This document shows positions 52,925 through 60,225 of a DNA stretch of 64,000 bases, piece after piece. The notes under the pieces were generated by a model. It was not told the DNA's origin, ran no database searches, and saw only the letters and a list, made by a program, of their open reading frames with translations. Source of the stretch: an uncultured Eubacteriales bacterium (GTDB lineage: Bacteria > Bacillota > Clostridia > Oscillospirales > CAG-272). The stretch lies in the NCBI GenBank assembly GCA_934365155.1, contig CAKRMZ010000005.1, positions 1 through 64,000 on the forward strand, written 5' to 3'. The position numbers and the translations under genes were made by a program. How positions within the stretch are numbered: the first letter of the stretch is position 1; each line of letters begins with the position of its first letter.

Positions 52925-53857
52925 ATGGCCTTTCACATTGCATTTTCCAATGTTCTTTTAACTTTAATTTACATCCTGCCGGGCTATTTTTTATGCAAAA
53001 CCAAGAAAGCCTTTGCCGATCATTTATCTACGATGTCGGCTTTCTTAGTATATATTTGCTCTCCCTGCATGATTATCTCCTCTTTCCTGTCGCTCCGATT
53101 TGACTCGCAGCAATTTTTTCATATGGGTTTGTTTTTTATCGTAACGCTTTTAACGCAAGGCCTGTTTATCGCAATCCTTTATTTCTTTTTTGCCCGAAAA
53201 AACGAGAGTCGAAAATACCGAGTTCTGTCCATCGCTTCCGTTTTCGGTAATGTCGGCTTTTTCGGCTTGCCGATTATCAAAACGCTGCTCCCGCAATATC
53301 CCGAAGCAGCCTGTTATTCTGCGGTATTTACCGTTTCCATGAACCTCTTGGTATTCACCGTCGGTATTTTTGCCCTTACGGGAAACAAAAAATACATGTC
53401 CCTGCGTGCTGCAATCCTTAATCCCTCTTTTTTTGCGCTTATTATTTCGCTGCTCCTTTATATTTTCGGGTGGAGCCGCTTTCTTCCGGATTTGCTGCAA
53501 AACGGAATTTGCCTTTTCGGACAGATGACAACGCCGCTGTGTATGGTTATTTTAGGGGTTCGGCTTGCCACGGTAAAATTCAGGCAGCTTTTCATACGTC
53601 CCTTTGTTTATTGCATTTGTCTTCTTAAACTGCTCATTTTTCCGATTTTGAGCTATGCTCTCGTTTTGATGATACCGGTCCCTTTTGCCTTTCGTGCAAG
53701 CATCCTGATTCTGTCCGGGACTCCCTGCGCCGCCATCGTACTGAACATGGCGGAAATTTATCACAGCGAAACCGAACTTGCCGCAAACTGTGTGCTGCTC
53801 AGCACTCTGCTTTGTGTCATCACCATTCCTTTGCTGACTTTAATCTGCGGTCAATAA
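52925..53857 (+). CDS. AEC (auxin efflux carrier) family transporter
   Basis: A 310-aa membrane protein with about ten helices and the AEC hallmarks LPGYFLCKTKKA, FGNVGFFGLPI and GTPCAAIVLNMAEIY. AEC carriers export or import organic acids such as malate; the substrate here is unknown. It is followed directly by a GIY-YIG gene in the same frame as its TAA stop. Confidence 0.9.
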   Translation: MAFHIAFSNVLLTLIYILPGYFLCKTKKAFADHLSTMSAFLVYICSPCMIISSFLSLRFDSQQFFHMGLFFIVTLLTQGLFIAILYFFFARKNESRKYRVLSIASVFGNVGFFGLPIIKTLLPQYPEAACYSAVFTVSMNLLVFTVGIFALTGNKKYMSLRAAILNPSFFALIISLLLYIFGWSRFLPDLLQNGICLFGQMTTPLCMVILGVRLATVKFRQLFIRPFVYCICLLKLLIFPILSYALVLMIPVPFAFRASILILSGTPCAAIVLNMAEIYHSETELAANCVLLSTLLCVITIPLLTLICGQ

Positions 53858-53872
53858 AAAGGGGGAATTTTT

Positions 53873-54229
53873 ATATACTATTTATATCTGCTACGCTGCC
53901 GTGGCAACCGCATCTATACCGGAATCGCTCAAAATATCGAGCACCGAATTGCAGAGCATCTGTCCAAAAACGGACGCGGCGCAAAATTCACACACTCCTA
54001 TTCCCCCGAAAAGCTGATTGCGCTGTTTGGATGCCAAGACCGTTCACAGGCATTAAAACTGGAGCTCCGTGTCAAAGCGCTGTCTCATATGCAGAAGGCT
54101 TCCCTCGGGCAAGATCCCGAACGCTTGCTCCGCTATTGCAATTTTGATGAGGCACAATCTCCGTGTATTCTTCCCACAGACCCCATCAATCAACTCTTTT
54201 TTAACAATAAAAACAGTGCAGAAGCCTGA
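53873..54229 (+). CDS. GIY-YIG nuclease family protein, probable ATA start
   Basis: A 118-aa single-domain protein like the YhbQ/UPF0213 family: YYLYLLRCRGNRIYTGIA (GIY...YIG strand pair), EHRIAEHLSKNGRGAKFTHS (conserved Arg and His) and a Glu in ALKLELRVKAL. The first in-frame codons after the AEC stop are AAA GGG GGA ATT TTT ATA; no ATG, GTG or TTG precedes the conserved domain. GGGGGA is 6 bases before the ATA, which also aligns with the usual first residue. Alternatives are an ATT start or read-through of the TAA. Confidence 0.8.
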   Translation: MYYLYLLRCRGNRIYTGIAQNIEHRIAEHLSKNGRGAKFTHSYSPEKLIALFGCQDRSQALKLELRVKALSHMQKASLGQDPERLLRYCNFDEAQSPCILPTDPINQLFFNNKNSAEA

Positions 54230-54255
54230 AACCTCAGTTCTGCACTGTTTTGTTT
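54210..54255. terminator. terminator between GIY-YIG and trmO genes
   Basis: Stem AAAACAGTGCAGAA/TTCTGCACTGTTTT with a 14-base loop that spans the GIY-YIG stop codon; serves the two convergent genes. Confidence 0.85.
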
Positions 54256-54947
54256 TAACGGATCGGATCAATCCCGGTTACCGAAACACCGTCTTCATCC
54301 ACTTTAAAATGGACCTCCCAACGATCAAAAACAAAATGATAAATGCGGTTCTCGTCTGCCTGATACGACGGCCTCGGATCCTGCTCCAAAAGCTTTTGTA
54401 AAACAACATATTTCTCTTTTGGAAGTTGTGAACGCCACGGAAGCGGTATGTTCACCGGCAAACGGTATGCCCGTACTTTTTCGGCATAACCGCACTGTGC
54501 CTGCGGATGGCTGTCGGTAAACGGCAAATACGGTTTAATATCTAAAATCGGCGTTCCGTCAAGCAGGTCCACTCCCGAAACAATCAACACATCCCCCTCA
54601 TGTTCTGTTTTTTCAATCCGCAACAACCGAACCGAAGACAGTCCGATCGGGTTCGGGCGGAACGGAGAACGACTGGCAAATACACCGACATGCCGGTTCC
54701 CACCGAGACGGGGCGGGCGAACGGTCGGTGACCAATCGGTACGGTGTGATTCGGAGAAATCAAAAATCAGCCAAAGATGAGAAAATCCGTCCAGCTCCCG
54801 CAAAGCGTCCGGATTTCGATATTTCGGCAAAAATACGATTCTGCCCTCTGCCTCCGGCACACTGCCGCTCTGTCGCGGAATTCCGAATTTCTCTTTAAAA
54901 TCCGTTTCAACCCGCGCAATCGGAAAAACCGTAAACCCCTTTTCCAT
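54255..54947 (-). CDS. trmO: tRNA (adenine(37)-N6)-methyltransferase TrmO (TsaA/VirR)
   Basis: TrmO methylates t6A37 to m6t6A in tRNA-Thr. The 230-aa protein has the N-terminal beta-barrel with PIARVETDFKEKFGIPRQSG, LDGFSHLWLIFDF, and the signature FRPNPIGLSSVRLL, plus the C-terminal PLPWRSQLP extension. The ATG at 54947 follows AAAGAGG. It acts after TsaC/TsaD, both encoded in this window. Own promoter. Confidence 0.93.
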   Translation of the reverse strand: MEKGFTVFPIARVETDFKEKFGIPRQSGSVPEAEGRIVFLPKYRNPDALRELDGFSHLWLIFDFSESHRTDWSPTVRPPRLGGNRHVGVFASRSPFRPNPIGLSSVRLLRIEKTEHEGDVLIVSGVDLLDGTPILDIKPYLPFTDSHPQAQCGYAEKVRAYRLPVNIPLPWRSQLPKEKYVVLQKLLEQDPRPSYQADENRIYHFVFDRWEVHFKVDEDGVSVTGIDPIR

Positions 54948-55005
54948 AAATACCTCTTTTTCTATGCCGATTCTCTCCCAAAAGCTTGATGCCTTATTTT
55001 CCCTT

Positions 55006-55034
55006 ATTGTAAAAGATTGCAACGGCTTTGTCAA
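55006..55034 (-). promoter_or_regulatory. sigma-A promoter of trmO
   Basis: Minus strand TTGACA (55034-55029), 17-base spacer, TACAAT (55011-55006). It starts right after the sRNA terminator. Confidence 0.85.
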
Positions 55035-55049
55035 GCACGGCAAGCGGAG

Positions 55050-55079
55050 AAAAAATCGGGATGCTGCACGCACCCCGAT
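55050..55079 (-). terminator. intrinsic terminator of the candidate small RNA
   Basis: Ten-base stem with one G-U pair, 5-base loop and T6 on the minus strand; no annotated gene lies upstream of it on that strand within 8 kb of open transcription except this unit. Confidence 0.8.
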
Positions 55080-55245
55080 ATGATCTTGTCGGCTTCTCCA
55101 TCTCTTTTTTTATTTGTCCGAAAAGACAAAGGTGATCGCCGCATGTCGCCCTTTAAAATATGTAGGCGTTTCCCCTGCGCTCTGCCTGCAAACTTTTTTA
55201 CAGAGACCGACTTCGATTTTCGGTATAGCTTTGTATCCACTATAC
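55050..55245 (-). ncRNA. candidate small RNA, family unknown
   Basis: A complete minus-strand unit of about 196 nt: sigma-A promoter just upstream, no convincing gene, and an intrinsic terminator at the end (ATCGGGGTGC/GCATCCCGAT, loop GTGCA, then T6). Internal hairpins: GTATAG/CTATAC near the 5' end, CTGTAAA/TTTGCAG with loop AAAG, AAAGG/CCTTT, and TTTGTC/GACAAA. A 69-residue frame across it has a GTG with no ribosome-binding site and runs through the terminator, so translation is unlikely. It matches no RNA family I know (not 6S, SRP, tmRNA or RNase P). Confidence 0.55.
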
Positions 55246-55251
55246 AACTTT

Positions 55252-55280
55252 ATTGTAACATATTAAATCCTACATTTCAA
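55252..55280 (-). promoter_or_regulatory. sigma-A promoter of the candidate small RNA
   Basis: Minus strand TTGAAA (55280-55275), 17-base spacer, TACAAT (55257-55252). Predicted start near 55245. Confidence 0.75.
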
Positions 55281-55353
55281 TACTTTTTGCGGAACTGCTC
55301 ACGTATTTTGCACCGGTTGGTAGGCTATAATACTGTATAAGGGGGTGTTTGTT

Positions 55354-55662
55354 TTGTATGAGAGTCAATTCCCGTTACGATTAGCGCAACTCCGAAATAA
55401 AAAAGGTGTTTCCGCCCGCGACATGAGCCTGTCAATCGGACAAAATGCCGGATATATCAATAATATCGAAAGCGGAAAGGCGCTGCCGTCCATGGCCGGA
55501 TTTTTCTTTATCTGTGAATATCTGAATATTACGCCCTGTGAGTTTTTTGACACACAATCCAAGGATCCCGCGAAGCTTCAGGAAATTATAACCGATCTGA
55601 AAAAGCTGGATTCCGTTCATCTGGACAATATTGCAGCCATTGTAAAGGGCCTAATCAAATAA
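55354..55662 (+). CDS. XRE-family helix-turn-helix protein
   Basis: A 102-aa protein with a lambda-repressor-like HTH (LRLAQLRNKKGVSARDMSLS ... IGQNAGYINNIESGKALPSM, about residues 8-50) and a short helical C-terminus with a leucine pattern. It has no nearby operon partner, so its targets are unknown; self-regulation or control of the adjacent small RNA is possible. The start is a TTG with AAGGGGG 9 bases before it; a GTG at 55345 is too close. Confidence 0.85.
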   Translation: MYESQFPLRLAQLRNKKGVSARDMSLSIGQNAGYINNIESGKALPSMAGFFFICEYLNITPCEFFDTQSKDPAKLQEIITDLKKLDSVHLDNIAAIVKGLIK

Positions 55663-55785
55663 ACGGTCCCTGCATTTACCAAGGCCCCGTAAAAAGAAAA
55701 AGAGAAGCTTCGCTTTTGCCAGAAGAATTTCGTTCCGCAATTTTTATCGCCCGAATAAGCACAATTTATTTTGCCGGACACCGCA

Positions 55786-55829
55786 GTGTCTGTTGTTATA
55801 GAATCCGCTATAACAGCAGGCACTTTTTA
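55786..55829 (+). terminator. strong hairpin with T tract
   Basis: GTGTCTGTTGTTATAG pairs with CTATAACAGCAGGCAC over 16 bp using two G-U pairs, 6-base loop, then T5. The G-U pairs work only in the plus-strand RNA, so it terminates the XRE transcript, 124 bases after its stop. Confidence 0.8.
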
Positions 55830-55964
55830 TCTTGCTGCACTTATTGGACAAAAAAGCCGAGCCCAAAAACAACCGGCATTACAAAAGCAAAAAAACTGCC
55901 GCAAAACATTTCACTCTCACCCATATCTGTTTTGAATATCCAAACACTTATCCGAAAACATATC

Positions 55965-55993
55965 TTGCAAAGCCTGTCCTTTTTGAATATAAT
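55965..55993 (+). promoter_or_regulatory. sigma-A promoter of the GH3 gene
   Basis: TTGCAA (55965-55970), 17-base spacer, TATAAT (55988-55993). Confidence 0.7.
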
Positions 55994-56070
55994 AAAATCA
56001 GATTATGATTTTTATGCGATAAAGTATATCCCCCGTTCTTTGTTATTTTTATAAGGGGCAAGGTGGTTTT

Positions 56071-57444
56071 ATGAGAAAAACGGTTTTAAGCTGTTCGATT
56101 TTTATTTTCATATTCCTATTTTTATTGACTGCTTGTACCCGCGCATCGAAACATCCCCAAAAAGACAGTGACCGCACCGAGGTCTCAAGTGATATCTCGT
56201 CCGACACCGAAGCGCCGGATGTCGTTTCATCTACCGCCGATTCCTCAAAGGATAGCACCTCCGCTTCCGTCCCGTCAGACAGCACTCCGGCTGACGCAGA
56301 CACCTCCGATGACACTGCGTCCGGTGTCGATGTCACGGACAGCACCCCTGCTACCACCGAGTCACCGGGTTCCTCCGAGCTGCCAAGCCCCTCCGAACCC
56401 GTCTCCAAAGCCGAACAGATTCTGAAATCCATGACCGTCGAGGAAAAGGTCGGACAATTGTTTTTTCTGCGCCCGGAAGCGCTGACCGCTTCAAACAGTG
56501 CGGTTTTGCAGTACAGCCAAGAATTGCAAAACCATCTCCAAAAATACGGCATCGGCGGAATCATTTTGTTTTCGCAAAATCTTAAAAATCCGCAACAGAC
56601 ACAAGAGCTGATTCGCAATATGCAAAACGCTTGCCGCACCGGACTGTTTATCGGTGTCGATGAGGAGGGGGGGCGCGTAGCACGAATCGGAAATCAACCG
56701 GCATTCCGGGTGCCCACCTATCCCGACATGGGCATTTTATCAGAGCAAGGGAAGGACGCGGTATACCAAGCGGCCCTTACCATCGGATCCTATTTAAAAT
56801 CCTTCGGCTTTAATCTGAATTTTGCTCCGGTCGCCGATGTTAACACCAATCCCGAAAATCCCATCATCGGCTCCCGCGCTTTCAGCAGCGATCCGCAAAC
56901 AGCCGCGGAGTTGGTTTCAACCGCAATTCGCGGATTTCATGACGGGGGAGTCCTTTGTACCGTCAAGCATTTTCCGGGTCACGGGGATACCCTCGGGGAT
57001 TCTCATACGGGAGAAGTTTTTATCGATCGTACATTGGAGGAACTTTGGGACTGTGAGCTGATCCCCTTTCAGGCGGGAATTGCCGCCGGCACCGATATGG
57101 TAATGGTCGGACATATTACGGCTCAAAAAATTACCAATGACGATATCCCCGCATCTCTTTCCTATAAAATGATTACCGGCGTTTTGCGGGAAAAGCTACA
57201 ATATGACGGAGTGGTAATCACGGACGGTCTGGAAATGAAATCCGTTACCGAACGGTATTCCTCCGGAGAAGCTGCCGTCATGGCCATTGAGGCCGGAGTG
57301 GATATTCTGCTGCTGCCTGCCAATTTTGAAGAAGCCTACAGCGCAGTGCTGCAATCCGTTCAAACCGGCAGAATTACGGAACAGCGCTTAGAGCAAAGTG
57401 TTCTCCGAATTCTGAAACTCAAAGAGAAAGCCGGCTTATTATAA
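56071..57444 (+). CDS. glycoside hydrolase family 3 lipoprotein (beta-N-acetylhexosaminidase, NagZ-like)
   Basis: A 457-aa lipoprotein: signal peptide with lipobox LTAC (Cys about residue 22), a Ser/Thr/Asp-rich linker (about 25-110), and a GH3 catalytic domain with VEEKVGQLFF, the KHFPGHGDTLGDSH motif (NagZ-type His-Asp acid/base dyad), VMVGHI and the nucleophile Asp in VITDGLEMKSV. The family releases GlcNAc from muropeptides. Extracellular placement indicates wall recycling or growth rather than cytosolic recycling. The ATG follows AAGGGGCAAGG. Confidence 0.9.
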   Translation: MRKTVLSCSIFIFIFLFLLTACTRASKHPQKDSDRTEVSSDISSDTEAPDVVSSTADSSKDSTSASVPSDSTPADADTSDDTASGVDVTDSTPATTESPGSSELPSPSEPVSKAEQILKSMTVEEKVGQLFFLRPEALTASNSAVLQYSQELQNHLQKYGIGGIILFSQNLKNPQQTQELIRNMQNACRTGLFIGVDEEGGRVARIGNQPAFRVPTYPDMGILSEQGKDAVYQAALTIGSYLKSFGFNLNFAPVADVNTNPENPIIGSRAFSSDPQTAAELVSTAIRGFHDGGVLCTVKHFPGHGDTLGDSHTGEVFIDRTLEELWDCELIPFQAGIAAGTDMVMVGHITAQKITNDDIPASLSYKMITGVLREKLQYDGVVITDGLEMKSVTERYSSGEAAVMAIEAGVDILLLPANFEEAYSAVLQSVQTGRITEQRLEQSVLRILKLKEKAGLL

Positions 57445-57505
57445 AGCATAACGTGTTTCCCAAAGCCATACTGCATAACGGAAAACAGACAGAAGAGGTT
57501 TAAAA

Positions 57506-58018
57506 ATGAATACCGTGATACAAAATTCACCCGAAACCAAAGCACAAAATACGAATATCCGAAGAGCAAAAACAGAGGACATTCCGGATTTAAACCGATT
57601 GCTTTACGAAGTGCATAAGATACACAGCGACGCACGCCCCGACCTTTTTAAGCCGGGAGCAAAAAAATACAGCGACGAGCAATTGAAACAAATTATCGAA
57701 AATGACAAAACACCGATTTTCGTTTATGAACAGGACGGAGCGGTCTTAGGCTATGCGTTCTGCGTGTATAAGCAATTCATAAACGATAATAATATGACGG
57801 ATATAAAAACGCTGTACATCGATGATTTATGCGTAGACGAGCAGGCCAGAGGCATGCACATCGGAACAAAGCTTTATGAATACGTCCTTGAGATTGCGAA
57901 AGAAAACAACTGTTATAATGTAACGCTTAATGTCTGGGCCGACAATGAAAAGGCCTTTCGGTTTTATAAAAAATCGGGACTTGCGATTCAAAAAATAGGA
58001 ATGGAAAAAATATTATAA
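57506..58018 (+). CDS. GNAT family N-acetyltransferase
   Basis: A 170-aa GNAT protein with the start NIRRAKTEDIPDLNRLLYEV, acetyl-CoA loop DEQARGMHIGTKLYEYV and the terminal NEKAFRFYKKSGLAIQ. The substrate is unknown. The gene is more AT-rich (AAA/GAA-heavy) than its neighbours, which hints at transfer. The ATG follows AGAGG. It lies 61 bp after the GH3 gene. Confidence 0.87.
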   Translation: MNTVIQNSPETKAQNTNIRRAKTEDIPDLNRLLYEVHKIHSDARPDLFKPGAKKYSDEQLKQIIENDKTPIFVYEQDGAVLGYAFCVYKQFINDNNMTDIKTLYIDDLCVDEQARGMHIGTKLYEYVLEIAKENNCYNVTLNVWADNEKAFRFYKKSGLAIQKIGMEKIL

Positions 58019-58116
58019 GATACCGTCTTTTGTGATTCAACGCAGTACCAATCGCGCTTTTTCAAACCGTTCAAAACAGAATATATCGATACAAAATTAC
58101 AAGGGAAACCGCAAAA

Positions 58117-58866
58117 ATGAAATTCAAAAAACGATATTATATCATTATCCTGCTCGCCGTGGCGCTCATTGCCGCAGCGGCCGTTGTCTGCATCTTTATC
58201 AACCGAAATAAAACACGTTCCGACGGAACTTTGCCACCGCAGACTACCGCCGATACACAAACCGATACCGGTTCTGTCACAAAAAGAGCAGAGGAAAGCA
58301 CGAATGCGCCGGAGGAAACCGCAGCGCCCGCAGAAACGGAGACCGAAAAAATCTCCGAGCCTCCGATAAGTGCCGCACCGGTTCCCGCGACAGATCAAAG
58401 CCCCGAGCCTACGCCGCCCCCCGCGCCGGAGCCGGCACCTGAACCTGAACCTGAGCCCGAGCCGATTCAAAAAGACGATCCCGAAGATCAAAAAAGGGAG
58501 CAAGCACTGGCGGTTGCACGCTCCATCGCCGCACAGATTTCGGGCGACAGCGATATCGATCGGGTTTCCGCTGCAGCCGCAATTGTAGCAGATTATTGCC
58601 AACGCGCTACCTATACGATGTCCGGCGAGGATTATGCCACTGCATACGGTGTGTTTGTGAAGGGAGAGTATTCCTGTGCCGGATCGACCCGTGCGCTTGG
58701 AATGCTGCTGGAATGCATGGGCTATTCCTGGCGACACGTCAACGAAAATCTGTATACGCATCAGTGGGTGGAAATCACCATGGACGGACAGCGCGGATGG
58801 GCAGACGGACAAATCGGAATGGCCGGATACGGAGATTTTCCATTCGCCGAAGAGGTATCCGGTTAA
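58117..58866 (+). CDS. transglutaminase-like surface protein with Pro-Glu linker
   Basis: A 249-aa membrane-anchored protein: N-terminal anchor (YIIILLAVALIAAAAVVCIF), a linker rich in Pro, Glu and Thr including PEPEPEPEP (about residues 90-127), and a transglutaminase-like core with catalytic Cys in YSCAGSTRALG, His in YTHQWVEI and Asp in GWADGQIG. The bacterial family is cysteine proteases or wall-active enzymes. The linker matches that of the M15 enzyme at 14.2 kb, suggesting similar wall-spanning design. Confidence 0.82.
   Translation: MKFKKRYYIIILLAVALIAAAAVVCIFINRNKTRSDGTLPPQTTADTQTDTGSVTKRAEESTNAPEETAAPAETETEKISEPPISAAPVPATDQSPEPTPPPAPEPAPEPEPEPEPIQKDDPEDQKREQALAVARSIAAQISGDSDIDRVSAAAAIVADYCQRATYTMSGEDYATAYGVFVKGEYSCAGSTRALGMLLECMGYSWRHVNENLYTHQWVEITMDGQRGWADGQIGMAGYGDFPFAEEVSG
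58400..58464 (+). repeat. in-gene proline-rich repeat encoding the Pro-Glu linker
   Basis: GAG/GAA-CCN alternation (codons for PAPEPAPEPEPEPEP) within the transglutaminase-like gene; a slippage-prone linker. Confidence 0.65.
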
Positions 58867-58960
58867 AAAGCTGCCGGGCCAAAGGGCCTGCCGATCATAA
58901 AACATTTCTCTTTTTTCAGATAAATATACGAAAACGGGCACATACTCGTTCGAGCACAAC

Positions 58961-58997
58961 AAAAAGGCGCGTAGCAAATTGCTTCGCGCCTTTTTTA
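58961..58997. terminator. bidirectional terminator between the transglutaminase-like gene and hydF
   Basis: Stem AAAAGGCGCG/CGCGCCTTTT extended by AGC/GCT, loop AAATT, T6 after it; it serves the convergent hyd operon. Confidence 0.9.
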
Positions 58998-59006
58998 TGA
59001 TTACAG

Positions 59007-60215
59007 TCATTCGTTTTCGTAAATTTTATTCGCTGAATCGATGGGAAAAACCGAGAGAGAGCGCTTGAGAATCCCATGCATTTTTGCAATGGCAATGCCG
59101 TAGTTTGTGACGCTCACAGCATTCGCTTCACAGTTTTCAAGTCTGCCCGAGAGTTCCTTTGCGTTCAGCATACATCCGCCGCAATGAATCACCAGACTGA
59201 TTCCGGAAAGATCGTCTGGGAATTCGCCGCCGGAGCTGAAACGGAAGGTAAGCTCCTTCCCTGTGTACTTTTTCAGCCATGCGGGCAGTTTAACGGTGCC
59301 GATATCCCCGCATTGGCGGTGATGAGTGCAGCCTTCGCTGATAAGCACCGTGTCGCCGTCTTTCAGGCGGTCCATTGCATCCACTCCCCGAATGAGTTGT
59401 TCAAAGTTTCCGCGATATCTTGCAAAGAGAATGGAAAACGATGTCAAGGCGATGTCCTTCGGCACAACCGAATCGACAAATCCGAAAACTTGCGAGTCGC
59501 AAATAACCATTTTCGGCGGTTCTTTTACCAAGCGGAGCGAAGACGCAAGCTCGTTCGGCTGAACGGTGATGCAAATCCCTCCGATATCTAAGATATCCCG
59601 GATGGTTTGCTGCTGAGGTAGGATCAATCTTCCTTTCGGAGCCGCTTCATCGATTGGGGTGACGAGAATGACAACATCCCCCTTTTTCAGCAAATCGGCA
59701 ACGATTCTTTTTTCTTCCTTTGCGGCAGGTACGCTTTCGGCAATGCGTTTTTTGAGCGCATCGATGTTCTTTCCCGTTTTTGCGCTGACAAGCAACACCC
59801 CGTTTTCCTCCGCTCCCTCTTCAGCAAGATCGCACTTGTTTCTGACAAGGATAAACGGGATCCCCTTTTCTCGGACCTTCTCCACAAAGCGCTCGGTTTC
59901 ACCATCCTTTTCGGAAGCATCGGTAACAATCACCGCAATGTCGGTTTTCCTCAGCATCTGCATCGTTCGCTCAATACGAAGACTGCCAAGTTCCGTTCCA
60001 TCGTCAAGCCCGGGAGTATCTATAATAACAACCGGCCCTAACGGAAGCAGCTCCATTGCCTTTTGCACGGGATCGGTTGTTGTGCCCCTCGTATCGGAAA
60101 CAATGGAGAGCTTTTGTCCCGTTAAAGCATTGACAAGACTTGACTTTCCGCTGTTGACGGTCCCGAAAAAACCGATATGCAGCCTTTGAGCAGAAACAGT
60201 CGAATTTAAATCCAT
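59007..60215 (-). CDS. hydF: [FeFe]-hydrogenase H-cluster maturation GTPase HydF
   Basis: HydF is the scaffold on which the di-iron part of the H-cluster is assembled. The 402-aa protein has G1 GTVNSGKSSLVNAL, G3 IIDTPGLDDG, G4 RNKCD, and the C-terminal cluster ligands CTHHRQC ... HCGGC (CxH-x~50-HCxxC). Last gene of the TM1266-hydE-hydG-hydF operon; 10 bp after hydG. Confidence 0.96.
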   Translation of the reverse strand: MDLNSTVSAQRLHIGFFGTVNSGKSSLVNALTGQKLSIVSDTRGTTTDPVQKAMELLPLGPVVIIDTPGLDDGTELGSLRIERTMQMLRKTDIAVIVTDASEKDGETERFVEKVREKGIPFILVRNKCDLAEEGAEENGVLLVSAKTGKNIDALKKRIAESVPAAKEEKRIVADLLKKGDVVILVTPIDEAAPKGRLILPQQQTIRDILDIGGICITVQPNELASSLRLVKEPPKMVICDSQVFGFVDSVVPKDIALTSFSILFARYRGNFEQLIRGVDAMDRLKDGDTVLISEGCTHHRQCGDIGTVKLPAWLKKYTGKELTFRFSSGGEFPDDLSGISLVIHCGGCMLNAKELSGRLENCEANAVSVTNYGIAIAKMHGILKRSLSVFPIDSANKIYENE

Positions 60216-60225
60216 AATTCCTCCG

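Larger units (their letters stand above)
54948..55353. other. intergenic region with an orphan transcription unit
   Basis: 406 bp between trmO (minus) and the XRE gene (plus). It holds the trmO promoter, a separate minus-strand promoter-to-terminator unit (55,050-55,245) and the start region of the XRE gene with TATAAT near 55,326. No convincing protein gene is seen. Confidence 0.7.
55663..56070. other. intergenic region XRE gene / GH3 gene
   Basis: 408 bp. It holds a strong hairpin with T5 (55786-55829) and the GH3 promoter (55965-55993). Open frames of 112 aa (plus) and 68 aa (minus) lack ribosome-binding sites and resemblance to any family; they are not called. Confidence 0.6.

Noticed and set aside
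55031..55240. 69-residue open frame on the minus strand across the candidate small RNA
   Set aside because: GTG start without ribosome-binding site and the frame reads through the terminator; structure explains the region better.
55716..56054. 112-residue open frame on the plus strand between the XRE and GH3 genes
   Set aside because: No ribosome-binding site, crosses a strong terminator hairpin and a promoter, low-complexity composition, no family resemblance.
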